Made by a program: the position numbers and the translations under genes. Shown one piece after another: positions 22,000 through 33,262 of a stretch of DNA of 64,000 bases (its first letter is position 1; every line of letters starts with the position of its first letter). Origin of the DNA: Actinostola sp. cb2023 (taxonomy: Eukaryota > Cnidaria > Anthozoa > Actiniaria > Actinostolidae); the NCBI GenBank assembly GCA_033675265.1, contig JAUJYZ010000785.1, forward strand, positions 1 to 64,000. The letters run 5' to 3'. The notes below the pieces were generated by a model that saw only the letters and a list, made by a program, of their open reading frames with translations, was not told the DNA's origin and made no database searches.

Positions 22000-22968
22000 C
22001 GTGTTTATCACTCCTGACCTCCCCACCTATCTACTAGGGTGGGGAGAAAAAATTCGCAGCACAAACCTTGTCAAAACGGCTTACACAACCAGCTAGAAAG
22101 GATCCACATACTTGCAAAAACTATCTACTGGACTAAGGTTAGTCAATAATCCTAACAAACCCATTTTACGAATATAAGTTCTAACCTTAAACACGTTTTA
22201 AAAAGGCTCTGGCAAAAGCCCTGCTAAAAAGGGGGACTGCCTGGAAAAAATGACTACTTGAAATTTTTATACCTGGATAACTCATAAATGCACTACACTT
22301 ACAAATTTAGGGTATTAAACCATCAGGTATGTGTTCACCCCATAGTATGGGTAGTTATTTATAACAAATCCGGCCCTGTTTTTCGCCTGTCAAAAAAGAA
22401 GTGGATCCAAATCACCTCCACGGGAACCAACTTACATTACAATTCACATCCTGGAATATATAGGTATTTCTTTCTAACTGGGGGGTGCCAGGGGGGTTGC
22501 GCTTTCACCCAGTTTGGGTCAAAAAGTGCTTAAACCACTGTTGGAGGTGGTATATACACAGGGAATTAACGTTTTAGTCATTAACGTAGGCTATTTTTTT
22601 TTTTCTTTTTTTCAGCTTACTTCTTTTTTCACTTGATGTTTATTTCCACCTACAACGCTGTTTTCGTTCTATTTCCTGTTCTCACCGTCCTTCACTTCAA
22701 GGTGGCAATGCGTGAAATAATATACCACAAAAAAAAATTAAACGTAGGATTAACAGATATATTGTAGATCGTATTGTAAAAATACTTCTAGGGGTTGTAA
22801 CTGGCCTATGTTTGGTGTCATTTTATGATAGGGTTTCCAGAAACAGACCTTTAGCTTTAACCCATGAATGATTCCCTAAAAAAGTGAACTACAAAAGAAT
22901 TATTAGGATATACAACATATATATATAGTATAAACCAAACCATTATTTGAAGAGCATGTAAAAAATGG
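22000..22968. other. Unique DNA inside the foldback, no gene
   Basis: No recognisable coding sequence. AT-rich with a few poly-T and poly-A runs. Confidence 0.5.
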
Positions 22969-22970
22969 TA

Positions 22971-23071
22971 CCCTGGGTACCAGAGACCCTTATTTTTTTA
23001 TCTCTCAAGCCGTAGGTGTTTCTTGTAGAGCTTAGGAGAGGAGATTACACAATGGTCTCTGGTACCCAGGG
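22971..23071. mobile_element. 101-bp MITE with perfect 18-bp TIR and TA duplication
   Basis: Begins CCCTGGGTACCAGAGACC and ends with the exact inverse GGTCTCTGGTACCCAGGG, flanked by TA on each side (22969-22970, 23072-23073). TA duplication suggests Tc1/mariner-type mobilisation. Confidence 0.75.
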
Positions 23072-24408
23072 TAGTCAAAAAGGGCATTTATGATAATGAA
23101 CATCAACATCAACATCTATGACTTTAATTCACAAAGTTGGGGGCCATAACGTGAATGTTAATAGTGTTAATGTTGTGAATTGTTATGAAAAGAAATGTCA
23201 AGTAATATATCCACACACGTATAACTTCAACAGTTAATAATTCTTCGAGAAATTCAAAGTTAAAGTTTGCTAAATTTTATGGTAATATTAGCATCAGATT
23301 TCAAAACCATGTTCCATTCCCAGGGGAAATACTCCCTATATATATTTTCCGATGGTCATCCTTACCCATTTTACCCCCCACCCCAAAAGTACCAATCCCC
23401 CCCCCCCCCCCCCCCTTCCCCCCAAGGAGGGGAGGGGGGTTCCATTGTGTTTGTCTCATGAATAATTATTATAATTAGTCTGAAAGATGTTGCTCAAGTC
23501 AAATGTTGTTGTTTACAGTAATACAGGCTTAATTTTAATAGATCTTTAACAGATGGGTGTTTGTCTTGAGACAGTACAGTTAACTCTATTATCATTTTTA
23601 CAAGGCAATGCAATGTACAGCTAAAGCTTTTTTTTAATGTATTCACCATAACCAAATTTCCACTATAAGACTTTTGGATAAGTGCATGAATTTTCAATTA
23701 AATACATGGTTTTCTCCGATTATCATAGTAAAAGATTACTTTACATTTTCTTTGTTTCCATGACTTGTCCAAGAATCAACAAGGGCAGTTTGGGTTATGG
23801 AAACTAAAATCGTGTCCTTGTCGTAGAGACTTGATTCCATAACTCAAACTGCCCTCGATAGTTCGAAATTTTCGTCGTTAAAGCTTCGCTGAGTAGATGT
23901 AGACAGCATAAAGCACATTTGGATGACATTTTAAAATGTGATGTAGAGATAATTCAAGCAGAGAACCGACCGATATAAAGAAGATGAATTCCACAAACGT
24001 AGACATCTTGAAATAATACGTAACGCCAAACTTCGTTACGTCTAGCGTCTACGGCCGACTGTCTCATTATGCAAACTCGTTCCCAGACTGCTATCGATCT
24101 CAAGGTGCGTTTTTGGGTTATGGAAACTAGTACCTTTACCATTCTGTTCTGTAGTGAACAACCTTCACTTGAAACAAAATTAAACATAATAATTTATAAG
24201 TTACTATAGTCATCTCTATGCTTTACCAAAAGGGACAAAATATCAAGTTGTTGATATATACATTAAGTTGCAAATATATACATCAAGTTATCGATATTTA
24301 TACATCAAACTGTAAATATATACATCAAGATTCAAATATACATCAAGTTGGAAATATATACATCAAGTTGTCGATATGTATATTTCAAACTGTAAATATA
24401 TATATCAC

Positions 24409-24671
24409 GATTCAAATATACATCAAGATTCAAATATACATCAAGATTCAAATATACATCAAGATTCAAATATACATCAAGATTCAAATATACATCAAGA
24501 TTCAAATATACATCAAGATTCAAATATACATCAAGATTCAAATATACATCAAGATTCAAATATACATCAAGATTCAAATATACATCAAGATTCAAATATA
24601 CATCAAGATTCAAATATACATCAAGATTCAAATATACATCAAGATTCAAATATACATCAAGATTCAAATAT
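24409..24671. repeat. 18-bp minisatellite, 14 identical copies
   Basis: Unit GATTCAAATATACATCAA repeated 14 times without a visible change (24409-24660) plus a partial copy. Upstream, 24240-24408 holds degenerate relatives (AAGTTGTCGATAT, TTCAAACTGTAAATATATA). Because 18 is a multiple of three, both strands are open as six-residue repeats; that is a property of the array and not evidence of a protein. Confidence 0.95.
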
Positions 24672-25045
24672 CACAGGTAGCCCAAAGTCAAGCTCAAGCC
24701 GCTGTACCTTGCTGTACATACGGAACTTTAGTCCTTGGCTATATATTTACAACTCCATACTCGATTATCGTCAATATAGGAAAGTCTACTTGATATGAAT
24801 ATCGTTCAATCTAATTACGCATACATGTTTTACGAGTCATGCAACGAGAGCTGTTTTAGTCATGTTGCGATGCCTAATTTCTATCCAATGTTGTTGTTTG
24901 TTTTTTCTTTGCACTATTTTCTGAAATAGTTCGCTAATGTAGTTCTTTGGCTAAAATATAAGGGTTTTTAGTTTTGGGTACTTCTTGAACAATCATTCCG
25001 AGTTGGTATTGTTGACTGTGAAAATTCTGTTTTACAATAGATTAG

Positions 25046-25140
25046 GTAATAATAATAATAATAATAATAATATTTATTTATATAGCGTTATTTCTTCTAA
25101 AAAACCAATAGCGCTTAACAATGTTACTAATAATAAAATA
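25046..25140 (-). repeat. LINE/SINE 3' tail with ATT microsatellite
   Basis: On the minus strand, AGCGCTATTGG is followed by AACGCTATATAAATAAAT and an (ATT)n tail. This combination is a familiar 3' end of non-LTR retrotransposons in invertebrate genomes. Only the tail is present. Confidence 0.5.
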
Positions 25141-25339
25141 ATGGGCTCGGGCGCGCGATATAAATGTTAATTAAGAAACCCGAGAGGTTCACCTGATTTA
25201 ATTAAGAATCTCACGCGAGTTCACGCTAGTAGAGCGTCTAGCTAGTTGTAATTAGTATCGAAGCCGGCCATATCAGTTACTATTCATTGCTGTCAAATAA
25301 TACATAAATGTTATTATTATTAAGTGTTACCCTCCTTAA

Positions 25340-25789
25340 AGTGTATATGAAGCGAATTTTTTTCTTTTGAAATTCATTTATATATGAAGTGAATAGTGTT
25401 TCAGTATTTTGTGTTTTGAGCTTCTCATTTGCGAGTTATAAAGGTTTGAAATCGTGATATGCTAATTTGGTGACGTCATTAAGGTTGCACGTCGTAACTT
25501 ATTCATATTTTTTTAGGCAGTACTCTTCTCTGAAATAGAAAAAAAGTTTAACATAATGTATATAAGTTATAGAAAACTTTTGCCAGATTATAAAATGTCA
25601 ATAATTTGCACAAGGGCGCTTTTGTATAATAAATTGCAACCTTAATGACATCACCAAATTAGCATGTCACGATTTCAAACCTTTATAACTCGCCAATGCA
25701 AAGTCCAAAACACAAAATACTGAAACATCCCACTATTCACTTCATATGTAATCGAATTTCAAAAGAAAACATTTCGCTTCATATTCACT
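25340..25789. mobile_element. 450-bp TTAA-flanked MITE with long TIRs
   Basis: TTAA at 25336-25339 and 25790-25793. The ends are AGTGTATATGAAGCGAA and its inverse, extending as imperfect inverted repeats of about 160 bp (both arms carry GATTTCAAACCTTTATAACTC or its complement). Non-coding. Same target and 5' AGTG start as copies A and B. Confidence 0.8.
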
Positions 25790-26208
25790 TTAAATAAAGT
25801 CGTTAATCGATTCAATTGAACTTAAAGACATCTGTTTTCCAGAGATCTTCAAAATTTGAATATGCTGTAATTCAGCCAATCAGGTGTGAATATTGCGCAT
25901 TTGTAAAAATATTTCGTTCCTTTTTTATATATAGAGAGGATATTACACGGTGGCGCGAAGACATGAAGTTGACATACTAATAAAACCAAGGGCTTCATAC
26001 CAGTCTATCCCATTGAATTTATAATAAATATTTTAAATCATTTCATCCGAATCAATGTGTAACTGCAGAGATAATGTTTTGTTTTCATTCCGCTAGCTTT
26101 TCCCTAGAGTATTCGCTTTAGTCTATAGTTGTTTAATTTTGATTGTTCTTTATAGTTTTCTCTCGGGTCAGTTTCCGTATGTAAATTTGTTCTTAACTTT
26201 GGAGTCGC

Positions 26209-26238
26209 TTAGGTTTTGGTTTTGGTTTTGGTTTTGGT
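26209..26238 (+). repeat. GGTTTT hexamer tract
   Basis: Four to five consecutive GGTTTT units. Not the animal telomere repeat TTAGGG. The surrounding 25.8-27.0 kb has no recognised gene. Confidence 0.6.
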
Positions 26239-27000
26239 CACTCATATTCAGTTATGATTGCGGAATGCTGAACTGAGAACTGCGCTTGCGAACGATTTGA
26301 GAATATTGCGAAATATGAGTCTTAGAGACGGGATAGTTGTTTTACATTTCGGTTTTAATAAATAATTTAGAAATAACGCGCGCTCTGATTGGTCAATTAA
26401 TATGTTGATATGAGGCTATGTAAACATGGTTCATGACCTTGAACAACTTTGAAGCGATGCAGTGGATTTGATTGTAAAAATAACTGACCACCAATGTATT
26501 TTTTTCTGTTGTCAAACATGTTTTATTTACTAAACAAAAGCCATAGAATTACAGTTTTTCTTGTTTAGTTAAGTTCAAGTTCTATCTAGATGTGATTTTG
26601 ATGATTTTAAACCGAAAATTAAGTAATTTTGCAAGAATTGAGCTTCAAGTTCATTCAAACTCGGCCGGCAAGAAACTCGACGAATCGTCCAATTATTTCT
26701 GTCCACAATAACGAAGAAAACTAAATATAACGGCTCAGTTTTCTCAATCACATACTAACCATTTTGTAAGTTATACTTAGCTACACATAAGTCTTATAGT
26801 TTCTCAAGTGTACGACTGAAAATATCAAGAAAAGATAGCCGTATTTATACTCACAAAAGAGTAAAAACAGAGCGATTCTTGTAGCTACACGGCGGGTTCG
26901 CCAGAACATTCATATCTCTAGTAAAATATGTCAAAGAGAAAAAACACATCTTCAAATGTCTCAGAAACGTCCCATCGTTTATACATTCTTGTCGAGTGAA

Positions 27001-27242
27001 GCGACGAAAAGATTCAAAAATACGACAAAAACTGTAGATATTTGGCTACCTGACTTCGTGCTCCATTCATCAAGATGTCAAATATTTCAGAAAGTTTGAC
27101 GACTCTTCGTCATTGATCGTGNCGACGAAAAGATTAAAAAATACGACAAAAACTGTAGATATTTGGCTACCTGACTTCGTGCTCCATTCATCAAGTTGTC
27201 AAATATTTCACAAAGTTTGACGACTCTTCGTCATTGATCGTG
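27001..27242. repeat. 121-bp tandem duplication with an N at the junction
   Basis: 27001-27121 and 27122-27242 are the same 121 bases with three substitutions. The only ambiguous base in the window, N at 27122, is the first base of the second copy (G in the first). Confidence 0.95.
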
Positions 27243-27553
27243 ATTCGGCTCAGCTTTTCTCACTTTTCTTCGTGTTTCGTGTTCACAGGATACAAAAACA
27301 AAAGTGTAACAAGCATTCTTCTGTAAATTTTCTGACAGAAAATAGCATTCTTCAAATCGTTTTTCGTGTCAAAACAGTAAACTGCACAGATAAAAGTTTG
27401 TCGAGTCGCTTTGCCATTTTGATTTCTTTCGTGAGAATTGATTGGATGATGGGCGATTTCTGACGCTTTTCAGGAGAATTGAAATTTTGATCACTAAAAT
27501 CTCGCGTAAATAAAGGAGTTTTACGAAAGAAATCCTTGTAGTTATTTTATAAA

Positions 27554-27573
27554 AACAAATAGAAAACGTTTTC

Positions 27574-27604
<31 letters not shown>

Positions 27605-27707
27605 GGAAAGTTTGAGAGAAGTCGAGAGCTATTGTGTAAAACCGAGCCGTTAGGCGCCTAACGGCTCGGTTTTACACAATAGCTCTCGACTTTCTCCCAA
27701 ACTTTCC

Positions 27708-27738
<31 letters not shown>

Positions 27739-27757
27739 GAAACGTTTTCTATTTGTT
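27554..27757. repeat. Near-perfect palindrome, arms of 102 bp, no spacer
   Basis: Centred on TTAGGCGCCTAA (about 27655). Both arms read outward through CGGCTCGGTTTTACACAATA, GCTCTCGAC, TTTCCCTCGTGTTTATATCA and AACGTTTTCTATTTGT, with only a few base differences. Probably the remains of a foldback transposon. Confidence 0.9.
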
Positions 27758-27763
27758 AATTCT

Positions 27764-27838
27764 ATGTGTCTGTCCTCTTATTGACAATGGCTGAGAGTCA
27801 ATCAGATTGCGAGATTACGCTCTGTTATTGTAAAAAAC
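27764..27838 (-). repeat. Dispersed terminal repeat, copy 1
   Basis: Minus strand reads TTACAATAACAGAGCGTAAT, then CTCGCAATCTGATTG, and ends near GACACATAGA. The same sequence lies at about 30311 and 40328. It flanks the palindrome at 27554-27757. Confidence 0.7.
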
Positions 27839-27870
27839 CAGTTTGATCAATATAAATTTATTTTGAAAAT

Positions 27871-28526
27871 CATAGTCCAGAACTGGACCCCATTTTATCT
27901 ACGCGCGTGGCATAGAGAAGAGAAGAGCTGGGCTAGAGAGAGACGATAAAAGTGGATCCAGGGAAGTTTGTCTGCGCATGCGTCACCACATCCCATTTTC
28001 GGGATGTGAACATTGAGCAATAATTGATATGACCCTCAAAGACCACTTGACGTTTTGTTTTTTCATTGGAAAAAGAAAACACACTAAAAACGACAGAAAA
28101 GTACTTCAGTAAATAGGGAAACACACAGCAACTTTTTAATGATATATGTGTAGATGGCATATCGAGTGCGTGATAGCGCGCGCATTTCACAAACACAGCA
28201 AAAAAATAACTTTTGTACACTAACAAATAAGCAAAGAAAGAATAAAGGACATTGTTTTCTTTGTGGATTTAGTGTTGTCGTATAAAATCTGTAAGTAAAC
28301 CTCGGCGGCAAATGCATCAATTTCGAAGAATAACCGCTATCAACAATAATAGCGGGTTCGTGAGGATTTTTGATTGGATGTCGCGGCGCATGCTCAGACA
28401 AACTTCCCTGGACCCACTTTTCTCAATTTCCTTAGATTACGCGCGCGCTTCTCGTAGTCTTTATATTTCTTGCATGCCAAGTATTTATATAGTTATTGAG
28501 AAAGGTGGGGCCAGTTCTGGACTATG
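27871..28526. mobile_element. 656-bp MITE with TIR and 7-8 bp target duplication
   Basis: CATAGTCCAGAACTGG at the left faces CCAGTTCTGGACTATG at the right. TGAAAATC occurs at both borders (about 27864-27871 and 28526-28533). An 8-bp duplication and TAGTCCAG end would fit a hAT-like element. Inner arms also match in inverse (GAAGTTTGTCTG near 27963 and CAGACAAACTTC near 28396). Confidence 0.7.
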
Positions 28527-28859
28527 AAAATCGTGGATCGTGTTAAATTACTTTTCTTGTTTTATGATTGGTAAATGTAAACAATTATCTGAATGTGAAA
28601 AAAAAACTGAAATGGCTTTTGGAAAATGCTCGCCGTGGTATGTCCTCTTATTTTCTACGGCTCTAAGCCAATCAGAAAGCGCGAAACTGACTAGTTGTGG
28701 TAGAATGAAAACTTGCAAATTTCCGCACGACCGGAAATGACGTCACCTGAAACCCAACTATAGCATTTCCAGCGCTTTGATTGGTTTCTCGGACGAGGGT
28801 TATCAGCTCATAACACTGATTTTGACTTTATATGGTCAATGTGCCCTTTTATTTATACT

Positions 28860-28965
28860 GGTAATTGAACTGAGTGGAGTGCAATTTGGTCTGAAATCAA
28901 ACGCGCGATTTGTAATTACAAGTTTGATTTCAGACCAAAATTGCACGACACGAAGTTCAATTACC
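28860..28965. repeat. Hairpin-forming inverted repeat
   Basis: GGTAATTGAACT and GTGCAATTTGGTCTGAAATC face GATTTCAGACCAAAATTGCA and AGTTCAATTACC, separated by about 25 bases. GGTAATTGAAC occurs again at about 29200. Confidence 0.75.
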
Positions 28966-29752
28966 ACTTAATTATATCCATTTTGAAATTTACACTCATT
29001 CCTGATACCGGAAAACAGAAACAACGATTTTAATATTTGTAACAAAATGTCACGTGAGGAGTAGTGCGCAATGAACGATTGAGCACATGCAAAATCAGTT
29101 GAACAATCTACTCTACACTTGGTACAACAGTTCTTCTTTATTCTCTTTCTCGTCGTCAGAATCACAGACAAAAGCCCCACGACGCTTTTGTTCTTTTGAC
29201 TGGTAATTGAACGTAAAGCCGGTGTAGTTTTGGGATCACTTGCCCTGCTGTCGTAAGGAAATGAGTCAAATGACCTTTGTGTGGAGGATTTGCTGCCAGC
29301 CGTGAAATTCCCTGGATATTTACAGTAAATACTATGCTCACATGATAATTAATCTACTTCAAAAGACGCTCAATGGCACTCTGCATAATTAATTCTTAGA
29401 GATTGTGGCTCGTTGTCTTCGCCGTCCTTTCGTTTGACTTCAGCATAGAACTGATCGAGTGAGAGTCTTGTCGAGGTCAACACTACAACAGGCGCCATTT
29501 TGTTGATTTCAATGTTAATTTCAATGTCAAGATTGTTGGACGTCTTGCACCAGTTTTCAAACACAGAAAGCCATTGCTGTTTCTTCTTGTCAATGGCCGA
29601 GACTTTAATTCATCACTGATATTGGCTTGTGTAGATTTACTAGAAACACGAACTGTTTTTCCAATCGCAAATTCAGGAATTCACTCACTACGATAAAATT
29701 CAAAGTCTTTCCTGTTGATTTATTTTTCTGTTTTTTTCTTCTCTGTGTTCTG

Positions 29753-29777
29753 AGTAAGTAAGTAAGTAAGTAAGTAA
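29753..29777. repeat. GTAA microsatellite
   Basis: Six tandem GTAA units. Confidence 0.9.
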
Positions 29778-29818
29778 TTGGCTGTTTCATGTTGTTCCTG
29801 CAGTTTCATTGGATGTTC

Positions 29819-29850
29819 AAATTGGTACGATTTTTAAATCGTACCAATTT
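29819..29850. repeat. Perfect 13-bp-arm palindrome
   Basis: AAATTGGTACGAT faces ATCGTACCAATTT across six bases. Confidence 0.85.
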
Positions 29851-30310
29851 AAAAGAAGCAAAAAGATGTGATTTGGGAATAAATCGCACCATTTTTAACC
29901 AATCGGATTGCAGGAAATGCTAGTGATTTCAAAATGGATATAATGAATTAATTTATCAATTGATTGATTATACTTCGCCAGAAAAACTACCGGTAGTTGA
30001 AATATAAATAAAATATTTTTTAGATCACAGCATTCCTGATTATGACTCCTTAGTCGAAAACGTTTGAACAAAAAACTTCTAACACCTTGTAAACTTTATA
30101 AAACTTTACTAGCGAATACTATGTCCATCCATAAATAAAATACGTTATAACATTATCGACTCTGAAATCTTTGTTCCAAGTCCTTGGAACAATAGAGCAA
30201 TTTGTTTTCTTACATATTCCTTTGTCTGTCCGGTTTTTAAATCCCTTATCTCTTTCATAATATAATCACTATTCACAGCACTCGTAATGATATGCGAATA
30301 TGAAATATTG

Positions 30311-30392
30311 TTTTTACAGCACTTGAGAGTAATCTCGCAATCTGATTGGCTGGTTAACCGTTGTCAATAAGAGTACACACACAGTGCTTACG
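30311..30392 (+). repeat. Dispersed terminal repeat, copy 2
   Basis: Same family as 27764-27838 and 40328-40410 (AGTAATCTCGCAATCTGATT, then GTTGTCAATAAGAGTAC). It lies about 50 bases before the start of the recombinase pseudogene. Confidence 0.65.
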
Positions 30393-31125
30393 ACAGCATG
30401 TCACGCAACGCGAAGTGAAAATGTTTTCACTTTTTAGAGAAAAATGAATAATTTTCAAGAATTCTCAAATTTCGAGTTTAATTATCTCGAAATTGACGAG
30501 TACATCCCAGACTGGTCTGTTTCAGACGAGGAATTGGCAAAACTTGCTGACCTTACTGAACAGCAGTCGAAAGAGGCCTAAAAAAAGTCGCCGAAAAACA
30601 ACAATATCGTTTTGTTAAAGTGCTACTATGATGAAATTTTGCGAAGTTGATGTTTTTGCATTTTTAGTATCCTGGTAGTATGTTTATTAACATATTCAAA
30701 CCGTTTTTCGTTACGATAAAAAGAAGTTCCACAAAATGTACACATTTTGTACAAATTTCGAGCCCGCCATTATTCAAACTGGATCCTGGCCGTTGACTTA
30801 TTGTACAATAGAAGTGACGTCAGTTTCTCAACATCGTTCGTCGCAAATTCGTCGTATTGCTAATTTACACGCATCAACACTGCGATATTTTGGCGATTCA
30901 AAACACTGTTTCTTGTTCAAATGTTTTAATCATAATTAAACTAGAAAGACTGTGACGTCAGTTTCTCAATGTTAACGCGTCAGTTTCTCAATGTGAACGC
31001 GTCGCTGCACGGCTCGCTGCACTGTATATTGTTCGCAGGAGCACGATTTAGTAATGGCGGACGTATTTTTGCCTGTTTTGAGAGTCCAATATTTCACTCC
31101 TTTATTCTGATATCGACTTTTAAAA

Positions 31126-31660
31126 AGTGCTACTTAGACGAAAATCGATCGAAGTTTAATTTAGCTGAAACTTCATTGAATAATTCTTCAAGGGTCTAAT
31201 AATAACTATTTAAAATCTTTTTTCGATATTCCAGAGGGAAGTACTATATTTTCATGAATCTTTAGAGGAGTCAGTGACGTCATCTACTCAACCCAACATT
31301 CAGCTCCATACATTTCTTTGTATTTTGTGAGTCAAAATATCTCAATGTTTCATTCAGACAACTGGTCAGATAATCAATCCTAAGCACATATAATGTAAGA
31401 AAACTCCTTCACCCAAACTTTTAGCTTCATAGAAATAAAATAATTCAAGAAACTAAACACAAAGAAATGTATGGAGCGAAGCCGTGTTGAGGGTTGAGTA
31501 GATGACCTCACTGACACTTCTAAAGATTCATAAAAATGTAATACTTCCCATAGGAATTTTGAGAAAACACATTAACCAGTAATTGTATGGGCTCTTTGAG
31601 ATTATTTCAGTGAAGTTTCAGCTAAATTAAACTTCGATCGATTTTCGTCTAAGTAGCACT
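31126..31660. mobile_element. TTAA-flanked MITE, copy B
   Basis: 535 bp, starting AGTGCTACTTAGACG and ending with its inverse. It matches copy A (15654-17382) without that copy's nested insertion. Right flank is TTAA; the left flank reads TTAAAA, so two extra As or a longer duplication are present. It contains the intact TTGAA site at about 31174. Confidence 0.85.
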
Positions 31661-31671
31661 TTAAAAACAAT

Positions 31672-33262
31672 TAAAACCACAGGAAACCCAGGCTGTATAT
31701 CTGTCTGGGTCTTTACGTAAATTATAGTAAAATACAGTAAATGAATGATAGCTTCTAAATAAAGTGTATTTCATATATACATACCGTCTTGTCTTCATTT
31801 TGCCTCGTTTCGGTCGATTTTGACGTGTTTTGGCTGCTCTAACTCTCCCCTCCATAAATAATGAGAAGGACGGAAACATCGAGTCTCAAATCACTACAGG
31901 TCACGATCGATCCTCCTCGATTTCTCTCCTGAAAATGTATTCCCCATCAATTCAAACGACCTCAGGTGAAAGAATGATAAATATGGATTCCTCGAAAGTG
32001 AGTCACGACAAGAAAAAGCATCAGATTCATTCTCGAATCCTTCGAAGAATCCATAACATACAGCCATTTTCATCCAGAGTTCCCGTTTGCTGTCCACGGA
32101 AGTAAGCGCGTTAATTACACCACAGGAAATCCCAGCGGGCTTTGGCGCTCGGACCTGATTGGACAAAAACCAACAAAGGCAATTCAAATATTTCACTCGT
32201 GGGGACTATCGAGAGTAAGAAATGGATAGACAAATTATACACATCTAGGGGTGGGTAGAATATGAATAACCAATTCGAAATCGCCAACAACATGACGACC
32301 CGTGCATGGAAAACCCCGCAAAATTCCAGCGTTTATAGCGAGATTCAAAACGTTACTTTATCGCATTTATGATAATAATTATAATTCGATATTGTCAAAT
32401 ACAAAATGCTGTCTACGCTGAAGCGGAAATATGAAGAATGCCATGGAAATGTTCCGAAGAAGAAGAGTAAAGGCGAAAAAGTCTTAGTTCCTTTTTATGT
32501 ATCTTTGAAAGCCTGGTAAGTTTGAAGTTACGACCGTTCGATTCAATAATATTTTACATCAATAGTTTTCAGTTTGTTCGATAAATGACTTCTTTTATTT
32601 CAGGGTTTTGCGTAATTATGAGCAAACTGCAGGATGCTTTTCATTCCGTGATGATATTTTAACTCATGCACTGGAAGTAAAACATAATATCATTGTCCAG
32701 AATGATCACGACAATATAACAAAAAGCATAGTCCCCACGAGTGAAATATTTGAATTGCCTTTGTTGGTTTTTGTCCAATCAGGTCCGAGCGCCAAAGCCC
32801 GCTGGGATTTCCTGTGGTGTAATTAACGCTTACTTCCGTGGACAGCAAACGGGAACTCTGGATGAAAATGGCTGTATGTTATGGATTCTTCGAAGGATTC
32901 GAGAATGAATCTGATGCTTTTTCTTGTCGTGACTCACTTTCGAGGAATCCATATTTATCATTCTTTCACCTGAGGTCGTTTGAATTGATGGGGAATACAT
33001 TTTCAGGAGAGAAATCGAGGAGGATCGATCGTGACCTGTAGTGATTTGAGACTCGATGTTTCCGTCCTTCTCATTATTTATGGAGGGGAGAGTTAGAGCA
33101 GCCAAAACACGTCAAAATCGACCGAAACGAGGCAAAATGAAGACAAGACGGTATGTATATATGAAATACACTTTATTTAGAAGCTATCATTCATTTACTG
33201 TATTTTACTATAATTTAGGTAAAGCCGGACCCAGACAGATATACAGCCTGGGTTTCCTGTGT
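31672..33262. repeat. Palindrome with 0.54 kb arms and 0.52 kb spacer
   Basis: Arms 31672-32209 and 32729-33262 are inverted copies: for example CACAGGAAACCCAGGCTGTA faces TACAGCCTGGGTTTCCTGTG. Frames of 60-100 aa occur identically in both arms. Near-identity suggests a recent origin or ongoing conversion. Confidence 0.92.
32406..32826 (+). CDS. Two-exon open frame in the palindrome spacer, unrecognised
   Basis: Exon 1 from ATG 32406 reads MLSTLKRKYEECHGNVPKKK and continues to 32515, followed by a consensus donor GTAAGT. The acceptor TTTATTTCAG ends at 32603. Joined, the frame stays open (VLRNYEQTAGCFSFRDD...) and runs into the right palindrome arm until a stop at 32826, giving about 110 residues. 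It has a basic KKK cluster but no domain I know. It could be a captured host gene fragment or a remnant of a transposon gene. Splicing is predicted only from motifs. Confidence 0.35.

Larger units (their letters stand above)
18381..24158. mobile_element. Large foldback-type inverted-repeat structure
   Basis: The left arm (about 18381-19240) and the right arm (about 23130-24158) are inverted copies of each other with scattered differences. They share, in mirrored order, GGTAAAGG...TAGTTTCCATAACCC, the TACGTAACG(CC)AAACTTCG region, GGGCAGTTTG hairpins, and GTCTCAAGACAAACACCCAT. The middle (19.25-23.1 kb) is low-complexity or unique and has no transposase. It resembles foldback elements or a composite of related MITEs. 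No clear target duplication was found at the outer ends. Confidence 0.7.

Noticed and set aside
24218..24798. Repeat proteins on both strands of the 18-bp array
   Set aside because: An 18-bp unit without stops keeps both strands open; no start context or homology.
26209..26238. Telomere-like GGTTTT repeat
   Set aside because: Too short and not the animal TTAGGG motif; simple sequence is enough.
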